Assembly (NCBI GenBank): GCA_015661715.1 | Contig: DQVN01000026.1 | Coordinates: forward strand, 1-5,672 | Source of the DNA: Sulfurivirga caldicuralii | GTDB lineage: Bacteria; Pseudomonadota; Gammaproteobacteria; Thiomicrospirales; Thiomicrospiraceae | DNA length: 5,672 bases | Direction: 5' to 3' | Shown here: positions 1-4,321 of the stretch, in pieces | Position numbering within the stretch: the stretch's first letter is position 1 | Layout: the number at the start of each line of letters is the position of its first letter | The notes under the pieces: model-generated | Told to the model about the DNA's origin: nothing | Database searches by the model: none | What the model saw: the letters and a program-made list of their open reading frames with translations, nothing else | Position numbers and translations under genes: made by a program

Positions 1-1
1 A

Positions 2-1249
2 CCGGAAACCGTACCGGAAGTCATCCGTAAAGCATTTAAAGTAGCGCAAAGCGAAAAGCCCGGTGCCAGCTTTATTGATTTTCCGGAAAATATTGCTGCG
101 GAAACCTGCCCCTGCAAACCACTTCCAGTACGGCTTCAGCAACTCTCTACCGCACCTTTATGCGAACTGGAACGGGCCGCGCAGCTAATCAATCAAGCCC
201 TCAACCCTTTAATTCTAGCCGGCAACGGCGTTATCCGTACCCACAGTCACCAAGCTCTACAAGCCTTTGCAGAGAAACTGCAGATTCCAGTCGTCAATAC
301 CTTTATGGCCAAAGGAGCGGTACCCTTTTTCAAGAATGAACTGGCGCTAGGTACCGCCGGACTGCAGGCAGGTGATTATGAAAACTGCGGCTTCAAAGAA
401 GCTGATCTGGTCATTACTGTGGGCTTCGACATGGTGGAATACCACCCCCATCTGTGGAATCCGGATCACCAGCATACCCTGATCCACATTGACACAACCT
501 CCGCCGAGGTGGATCAAAGCTACTTACCCGAAGTCGAACTCATCGGTCATATTGCCGATAACCTGCACGCTTTAAGTCAACAATCCATTGAACCCAAACA
601 ACATCACCTTCACGGTGAACTACGTCAGGCACTGATTGACGAGATGAACCGCTGCAGCAACAGCACCGCTTTCCCTCTCAAGCCGCAGAAAATCATTTGG
701 GACCTGCGCACCGCGCTGAAGAAGGACGGCATTGTGGTGGTGGATGTGGGCGCCCATAAAATGTGGATGGCGCGCATGTTCCGCGCTGAAAAACCTAACA
801 CCTGCATTATCTCCAACGGTTTTGCCAGCATGGGCATCGCACTGCCGGGTGCTATTGCCGCCGCCTGGAAGTATCCCCAACGTCAGGTGGTCGCCGTCAG
901 TGGAGACGCCGGTATTCTAATGAATATGCAGGAGCTGGAAACTGCCGTGCGTCTGGGCCTAAATCTGGTGGTGCTCATCTGGAATGACAAAGGCTACGGC
1001 CTGATTGAGTGGAAACAACAACGCCAGTTTGGCCGCAGCGCTTATGTCGACTTTAATAACCCGGATTTTGTGCTCTTGGCTAAAAGTTTCGGCGCCCAGG
1101 GCCATCGGATCGACTCGGCCGATGCACTGCTGCCAACACTGGAAAAAGTACTGAATACACCGGGCGTCCATCTGATCGACTGTCCGGTTGATTATAGTGA
1201 AAATGATCGGCTAATCCGCCTGCTCGGTCCAGTGCTGAGCGATGAGTGA
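2..1249 (+). CDS. alsS: Acetolactate synthase, catabolic AlsS-like (3' part; 5' end outside window)
   Basis: Thiamine-diphosphate enzyme expected to condense two pyruvates into 2-acetolactate plus CO2 in the cytoplasm. The frame is open from base 2, giving 415 residues before a TGA; the family is about 550 long, so roughly 130-150 N-terminal residues (most of the PYR domain with the catalytic Glu) are missing. The first Met (305) is internal, not the start. Seen: the central domain (EADLVITVGFDMVEYHPHLW) and the C-terminal PP domain with the Mg/ThDP motif, GDAG at fragment residues 301-304 (bases 902-913) and its partner Asn at 328 (bases 983-985, in IWNDKGYGLIEWKQ). The tail PVDYSEND (395-402) resembles the PVDYSDN ending of Bacillus AlsS more than anabolic IlvB. 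No regulatory-subunit gene follows; the next gene converges. Anabolic IlvB/IlvG or another ThDP decarboxylase is less likely but not excluded without the N-terminus. Confidence 0.88.
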   Translation, partial: PETVPEVIRKAFKVAQSEKPGASFIDFPENIAAETCPCKPLPVRLQQLSTAPLCELERAAQLINQALNPLILAGNGVIRTHSHQALQAFAEKLQIPVVNTFMAKGAVPFFKNELALGTAGLQAGDYENCGFKEADLVITVGFDMVEYHPHLWNPDHQHTLIHIDTTSAEVDQSYLPEVELIGHIADNLHALSQQSIEPKQHHLHGELRQALIDEMNRCSNSTAFPLKPQKIIWDLRTALKKDGIVVVDVGAHKMWMARMFRAEKPNTCIISNGFASMGIALPGAIAAAWKYPQRQVVAVSGDAGILMNMQELETAVRLGLNLVVLIWNDKGYGLIEWKQQRQFGRSAYVDFNNPDFVLLAKSFGAQGHRIDSADALLPTLEKVLNTPGVHLIDCPVDYSENDRLIRLLGPVLSDE

Positions 1250-1271
1250 CCTAGCAGCAACAAAGGCTAGG
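1250..1271. repeat. Small hairpin between convergent genes
   Basis: CCTAGC (1250-1255) and GCTAGG (1266-1271) form a 6-bp stem with a 10-nt loop directly after the acetolactate synthase stop codon. The sequence after the stem on the plus strand is CAAAAA, not a T run, and there is no T run beyond it on the minus strand either. It sits where a shared terminator would be expected, but it lacks the hallmark of an intrinsic one. Function uncertain. Confidence 0.3.
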
Positions 1272-1282
1272 CAAAAACCCTG

Positions 1283-1864
1283 CTACGGTAAGAAAGAGGT
1301 CTTCTCCTGCCAGGGCGTGCGCTTTGACTTGGGCATGCACGCCGGCCAGCCGATATAAAGCACGGCTACCAGCTCCACTGTATCTGGCACCTGGAGCAGC
1401 TGCCGCGTCTCCTGAGCACGGATAAGGGGGCCGGTGCTCCATTGACAGCCTACGCCCTTACTCCAGAGCGCCAGTTGCAGATTGTGGATGGCACAGGCCA
1501 CCGCCGCGGCATCTTCCTGCTGCTGGGTAGGCGAGTCTGTCTTGATCTGCCCTACGAACACAACACGGGGAAACGCCTCAAACCGCTCCCGTGCACGGTC
1601 AAAGTGTTCCTGCCAAGCTTCCGTGCCCGGGTCTGCCCGCTTGTCCGCACGCAGGCGAGCATAAAGGCGCGCCAACTGCTGCTGGGTTTGCCTGCCAATG
1701 ACATAGAAATGCCAGGGTTCAGTCAGACCATGATTTGGCGCCCAAGTGGCCGCTTCCAGCGCCTGTTCAAGGATCGTCTGCGCCACGGGAGTAGACTTAA
1801 ACTGATAGATGGTGCGACGGGAAAGCAACGTCTGCAAACATGTATGCATCGTGGGATAATCCAT
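1283..1864 (-). CDS. Nitroreductase-family protein (YdjA-like FMN oxidoreductase)
   Basis: Small cytoplasmic flavoprotein of the nitroreductase superfamily, 193 aa, about the usual length for the YdjA-like branch (about 183 in E. coli). Such proteins bind FMN as dimers and use NAD(P)H to reduce nitro groups, quinones or related acceptors; the natural substrate cannot be read from sequence. Seen: N-terminal SRRTIYQF (15-22), with the Arg pair that contacts FMN phosphate; APNHGLTEPWHFYVI (42-56), the family core; QEDAAAVACAIHNLQLA (116-132); GVGCQWSTG (137-145); and ELVAVLYIGWP (164-174), the closing FMN-loop region. The start at 1864 gives a normal N-terminus; Met6 is an alternative, and neither has a strong Shine-Dalgarno. 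It converges with the acetolactate synthase gene and is divergent from oxyR across 220 bp, so redox control is plausible but not shown. Confidence 0.88.
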   Translation of the reverse strand: MDYPTMHTCLQTLLSRRTIYQFKSTPVAQTILEQALEAATWAPNHGLTEPWHFYVIGRQTQQQLARLYARLRADKRADPGTEAWQEHFDRARERFEAFPRVVFVGQIKTDSPTQQQEDAAAVACAIHNLQLALWSKGVGCQWSTGPLIRAQETRQLLQVPDTVELVAVLYIGWPACMPKSKRTPWQEKTSFLP

Positions 1865-1872
1865 GTGGATAC
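1864..1872 (-). promoter_or_regulatory. Near-match DnaA box
   Basis: Minus-strand GTATCCACA differs from the DnaA box TTATCCACA at the first base. It abuts the nitroreductase start codon and lies 21 bp (two helical turns) from the perfect box at 1885-1893 in the same orientation, which gives it more weight than an isolated near-match would have. Confidence 0.35.
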
Positions 1873-1884
1873 CTATGGGTAATT

Positions 1885-1893
1885 TGTGGATAA
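1885..1893 (-). promoter_or_regulatory. Perfect DnaA box
   Basis: Minus-strand TTATCCACA (TGTGGATAA on the plus strand), identical to the strong E. coli R1/R4 box. It is one arm of an 11-bp perfect inverted repeat with 1920-1930. That the 9-mer is present is certain; that DnaA acts here is inferred. Confidence 0.6.
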
Positions 1894-1919
1894 GTGCTCA
1901 ATGATTATGAACCCCTATT

Positions 1920-1928
1920 TTATCCACA
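1920..1928 (+). promoter_or_regulatory. Perfect DnaA box
   Basis: TTATCCACA on the plus strand, facing the opposite way to the box at 1885-1893, 35 bp away. A specific 9-mer is expected about once per 130 kb on either strand, so two within 44 bp are unlikely to be chance. It could equally be an operator of another regulator that uses the same palindrome. Confidence 0.6.
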
Positions 1929-1960
1929 AAAAACCCACAGCTCCTGCGACCGTTTGCCAG

Positions 1961-2084
1961 ACTATTTACACACATAACCATTCACAGGATAAGAAGTTGA
2001 TATACAAAAACAATTATCAGTTATCCAGTAAAATGAACATCAACAAGAACAGCTACAACAAAGAAATATAAATAAACTTATACT
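1961..2084. other. AT-rich leader region upstream of oxyR
   Basis: By hand count bases 1981-2084 are about 26% G+C (27 of 104), far below the flanking genes. The stretch contains another loose pair of GGATAA (1987-1992) and TTATCC (2021-2026). It must carry the oxyR promoter, but I find no convincing -35/-10 pair. TATAAA at 2067-2072 would leave only a very short leader. No clear OxyR operator (ATAG/CTAT half sites in the known spacing) was found. The 61-codon GTG-initiated frame across it (1886-2071) looks non-coding. Confidence 0.5.
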
Positions 2085-2996
2085 ATGACACTTAACGAAC
2101 TACGCTATATCGTGGCCGTCGCCGACCACAAACACTTCCGCAAAGCAGCCCAAAGCTGCAATATCAGCCAACCCACCCTGAGTGTGGCCATTCGCAAGTT
2201 TGAAGAGGAACACAACATCATTCTCTTTGAACGACGCAAAAACGAAATCATCATCACCCCCACAGGTGAGCGAATCATCGAAGTAGCACGGGAAATTCTC
2301 GCCAAAGCCCATGAGATTGAGCAAATCGCTAAGGCAGACCAAGACAGCCTGAACTCAGAGCTGCGTGTCGGCGCCATCTACACCATAGGTCCCTATCTTC
2401 TGCCCAAATTCATTCATAAATTGCATAAGAACTATCCCTCTCTACCATTACTGGTAGAGGAAAACTATACGGCGGAACTGGCGAAAAAACTTAATGCCGG
2501 TCAGTTAGACATGATTATTCTGGCGCTACCTTTCAACGACCCGAGCATTGAAACGCTTCCCCTCTATCAAGAACATTTTGTCGCTGCACTAGCCAAGGAC
2601 CATCCTTTGGCGCAACAGGAGAAAATCCGCATAGAGGATCTACAACGGGAAACCGTACTGATTTTGGGATCCGGCCACTGTTTTCGCGACCAAGTATTGG
2701 AAGCTTATCCGTTTTTGGCGGAAAATAGTCACCACAGCATGCAACGCACCCTGGAAGGCAGCTCCCTGGAAACCATGCTTTATATGGTGGCATCCGGTGT
2801 GGGCATGACCATCTTACCCTGCACGGCCGCTCAGCAAACCATGGAAGATATTGTCATTCGACCACTGGAATCACCGGTACCTGCCCGAACAGTGGCGCTG
2901 GCCTATCGGCGTAGCTTCCCGCGGCAAAAAGTGCTCAAAGCGGTGGTGAACACACTCAAGGGTATTGAGCTACCCTGCACGGAAGCAAGCAGATGA
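2085..2996 (+). CDS. oxyR: OxyR-type LysR-family peroxide-responsive regulator
   Basis: Cytoplasmic LysR-type regulator, 303 aa, a normal length, aligning with E. coli OxyR numbering over its first 208 residues. Seen: N-terminal winged helix-turn-helix (residues 1-60) with the OxyR-typical start LNELRYIVAVADHKHFRKAA and SQPTLSVAIRKFE; a linker helix (about 60-90); and the effector domain from about 92 with GAIYTIGPYLLP (Thr100), ENYT (Thr129) and LGSGHCFRDQ (His198, Cys199, Arg201, Asp202), the peroxide-reaction site. Known family role: H2O2 oxidises Cys199, which forms a disulfide with Cys208 and switches on catalase and peroxiredoxin genes. Here residue 208 is Tyr (TAT, 2706-2708), so that disulfide cannot form. 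Remaining cysteines are 25, 246 and 298. The start is fixed by homology although no Shine-Dalgarno is visible. The stop overlaps mlaA by 4 bp. Sensing mechanism is uncertain; family assignment is firm. Confidence 0.92.
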   Translation: MTLNELRYIVAVADHKHFRKAAQSCNISQPTLSVAIRKFEEEHNIILFERRKNEIIITPTGERIIEVAREILAKAHEIEQIAKADQDSLNSELRVGAIYTIGPYLLPKFIHKLHKNYPSLPLLVEENYTAELAKKLNAGQLDMIILALPFNDPSIETLPLYQEHFVAALAKDHPLAQQEKIRIEDLQRETVLILGSGHCFRDQVLEAYPFLAENSHHSMQRTLEGSSLETMLYMVASGVGMTILPCTAAQQTMEDIVIRPLESPVPARTVALAYRRSFPRQKVLKAVVNTLKGIELPCTEASR

Positions 2997-3739
2997 TACG
3001 TTATCTGTTGGTCTGGATTTTCACATTGAGCATGGGCGGGCATGCCATGGCTCAGCCTGCACAGGCAACTACCGAAATATCAGCACCCTTCAATCAGAAT
3101 GACCCTTATGAGGCCTTCAACCGCAAGATGTTTGCCTTTAACCTGGCGCTGCACAACAGCATTGGCAAACCCATAGTTACGGCCTATGATGCGCTGCCCT
3201 CGCCCATGCGCAGCGGAATACGTAATTTTGTCACTCATCTGGGTACGCCTTTAACCGTGGTACATGATCTGCTTCAGGGTAAGGGGGAAAAAGCAGTCAC
3301 CGACTTTATGCGCTTTGTCATCAATACGGTCTTTGGCCTGGGCGGGACGCTGGATATTGCTACGGAAGCCGGCATGCACTATCAGCCGGAAGATTTGGGG
3401 CAGACGCTTTATGCTTGGGGCCTATGGGATGAGGCCAGCTTTCTGATGTTGCCGGTGTTGGGGCCCTATACCACCCGTGAGGCAGTCGGTGGCGCAGTGG
3501 ATGCCTGGGCCGATCCGGTCTATACCGCCATTCTAAACGCCAATGGCAATGTAAAACTTGCCCTGCGCACTCTGGATGGGATTGATCGCTATGCCCAGGT
3601 TCAGCCCTTTCTGGACCAGTTAAATGAGCAACCGGATCCCTATATTTTTGTGCGCGAATCCTATCTGCAGCACCGCATGGGTTTGCTGTATGACGGCCAG
3701 CCACCGCAGCCGGATATCGATGACATCGATCTGGAGTAA
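2993..3739 (+). CDS. mlaA: MlaA (VacJ) family outer-membrane lipid asymmetry protein, no lipobox
   Basis: MlaA removes misplaced phospholipids from the outer leaflet of the outer membrane and passes them to periplasmic MlaC and the MlaFEDB transporter. The 248 residues show a signal peptide (charged MIRY, hydrophobic LLVWIFTLSMGG, likely cut after AMA at residue 20), then the family core: NDPYEAFNRKMFAFN (36-50), DFMRFVINTVFGLGGTLDIA (104-123), DLGQTLYAWGL (134-144), LPVLGPYTTRE (153-163) and a C-terminal helix with VRESYLQHR (220-228). The tail is acidic (DIDDIDLE). Length matches E. coli MlaA (about 250). Unlike E. coli MlaA, there is no lipobox and no cysteine anywhere, so the protein cannot be lipidated in the usual way. 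The ATG overlaps the oxyR stop (ATGA), with GGAAG at 2981-2985 as a weak ribosome site, so translational coupling to oxyR is likely. No other mla gene is in the window. Confidence 0.92.
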   Translation: MIRYLLVWIFTLSMGGHAMAQPAQATTEISAPFNQNDPYEAFNRKMFAFNLALHNSIGKPIVTAYDALPSPMRSGIRNFVTHLGTPLTVVHDLLQGKGEKAVTDFMRFVINTVFGLGGTLDIATEAGMHYQPEDLGQTLYAWGLWDEASFLMLPVLGPYTTREAVGGAVDAWADPVYTAILNANGNVKLALRTLDGIDRYAQVQPFLDQLNEQPDPYIFVRESYLQHRMGLLYDGQPPQPDIDDIDLE

Positions 3740-3745
3740 AGGGGC

Positions 3746-3800
3746 CGCGGCATGGGTACTTCGACAGTAATCTGCCGCGCCGCCCGTTGCTTTTACTGTC
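3746..3800. repeat. Two interlocking inverted repeats between convergent mlaA and yjbQ
   Basis: CGCGGCA (3746-3752) pairs with TGCCGCG (3773-3779), and GACAGTAA (3763-3770) pairs with TTACTGTC (3793-3800). The arms interleave, so the two stems are mutually exclusive or could form a pseudoknot-like fold. The second repeat covers the yjbQ stop codon. The position suggests a bidirectional termination region, but no T run follows either stem, so I do not call a terminator. Confidence 0.35.
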
Positions 3801-4212
3801 CCTGAACGGTCATTACGATGTGTCTTTGAAAACGGCCACGGCGGTGTTCATAGATGAAAATTCCCTGCCAGGTGCCCAGGGCCAGTCTGCCACCTTTGAT
3901 GGGGACGGTGAGGCTGGTTTCGGTCAGCAGGGTGCGAATATGACCGCTCATGTCATCATCCCCTTCATAGTTGTGGGCATAGTTGGGATCACCATCGAGC
4001 ACATGTTGCTGTAGCCAGTACTCAATGTCGCGGCGCACGGACGGGTCGGCGTTTTCCGTGATGATCAGGGAAGCGGAAGTGTGCTGGATGAACAGGTGGC
4101 ACAAACCGGTGGTGACACCGCTGTGTCTTAAAGCGTCTTCCACCTCGCGGGTAATGGCATAGGTACCGCGACGGGGCGTGTCGAAGGTCAGTGTGGTCTG
4201 CCAGGTGGTCAT
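3793..4212 (-). CDS. yjbQ: YjbQ family protein (UPF0047, putative secondary thiamine-phosphate synthase)
   Basis: Small cytoplasmic protein of 139 aa, matching E. coli YjbQ (138). Family members form compact trimers; some show weak thiamine-phosphate synthase activity and complement thiE mutants, but the physiological role is unsettled. Seen: the family signature GLCHLFIQHTSASLIITENADP is present at residues 36-57, followed by EGDDDMSGHIRTLL (83-96) and LALGTWQGIFIYEHRR (110-125). These contain the conserved His and acidic residues (His44, His91, Glu122, His123) thought to line the active cleft. The start is supported by AAAGGAG (4224-4218) five bases upstream. It is transcribed towards mlaA, with 53 bp between the two stops, and away from metE with a 109-bp shared upstream region containing a MetR box. 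The link to thiamine is from family knowledge only. Confidence 0.92.
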   Translation of the reverse strand: MTTWQTTLTFDTPRRGTYAITREVEDALRHSGVTTGLCHLFIQHTSASLIITENADPSVRRDIEYWLQQHVLDGDPNYAHNYEGDDDMSGHIRTLLTETSLTVPIKGGRLALGTWQGIFIYEHRRGRFQRHIVMTVQGQ

Positions 4213-4217
4213 ATCCG

Positions 4218-4224
4218 CTCCTTT
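4218..4224 (-). promoter_or_regulatory. Ribosome binding site of yjbQ
   Basis: AAAGGAG on the minus strand, five bases before the ATG at 4212-4210. It fixes the yjbQ start and lies one base from the MetR box. Confidence 0.8.
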
Positions 4225-4225
4225 A

Positions 4226-4238
4226 TGAATTTATTTCA
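4226..4238. promoter_or_regulatory. MetR binding site upstream of metE
   Basis: TGAATTTATTTCA fits the MetR consensus TGAA-N5-TTCA exactly, and one more base pairs on each side (A4225/T4239), giving a 15-bp palindrome frame. It ends 83 bp before the metE start codon, a sensible place for activation by MetR with homocysteine as co-effector, as known in enterobacteria. It is also only 13 bases upstream of the yjbQ start codon, so binding there would probably hinder yjbQ transcription. No metR gene is in the window. The metE -35/-10 elements are not recognisable. Confidence 0.75.
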
Positions 4239-4309
4239 TGGAAAATTGCTTATATATCAATCTGAATCCTTGTTTGCTGTTTAACATTTGATCGTCAATC
4301 AATGCGAAC

Positions 4310-4315
4310 AAGGAG
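4310..4315 (+). promoter_or_regulatory. Ribosome binding site of metE
   Basis: AAGGAG with a six-base spacer to ATG at 4322, a strong Shine-Dalgarno that fixes the metE start. Confidence 0.85.
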
Positions 4316-4321
4316 ATAATC

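Larger units (their letters stand above)
1883..1930. repeat. 11-bp perfect inverted repeat built from two DnaA boxes
   Basis: TTTGTGGATAA (1883-1893) and TTATCCACAAA (1920-1930) are exact reverse complements separated by 26 bp. The next bases on both sides of each arm do not pair. The repeat lies upstream of both the nitroreductase gene (19 bp from its start codon) and oxyR (155 bp from its start). No T run follows either arm, so it is not an evident terminator. Confidence 0.7.

Noticed and set aside
305..307. ATG at 305 as the start of the acetolactate synthase gene
   Set aside because: The same frame is open to base 2 and encodes recognisable family sequence upstream of 305, so this Met is internal.
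902..913. GDAG instead of GDGG in the ThDP motif of the acetolactate synthase as a sign of lost activity
   Set aside because: The metal-binding Asp and downstream Asn are kept, and this position varies among ThDP enzymes; I believe GDAG occurs normally in this subgroup.
1442..1882. 146-codon plus-strand frame opposite the nitroreductase gene
   Set aside because: No recognisable domain; it is the complement of a well-supported gene on the minus strand.
1886..2071. 61-codon frame with GTG start in the oxyR upstream region
   Set aside because: Its start lies inside a DnaA box, it has no ribosome site, and its Asn/Lys-rich composition simply reflects AT-rich intergenic DNA.
1864..2084. Chromosomal origin of replication
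   Set aside because: DnaA boxes and AT-rich DNA are present, but no origin-associated gene, no GATC sites and no clear unwinding-element repeats; kept only as a DnaA-box cluster.
3360..3704. 114-codon minus-strand frame inside mlaA
   Set aside because: No family resemblance; fully covered by conserved MlaA motifs on the other strand.
3740..3792. Intrinsic bidirectional terminator between mlaA and yjbQ
   Set aside because: Stems exist, but no T run follows on either strand; listed only as inverted repeats.
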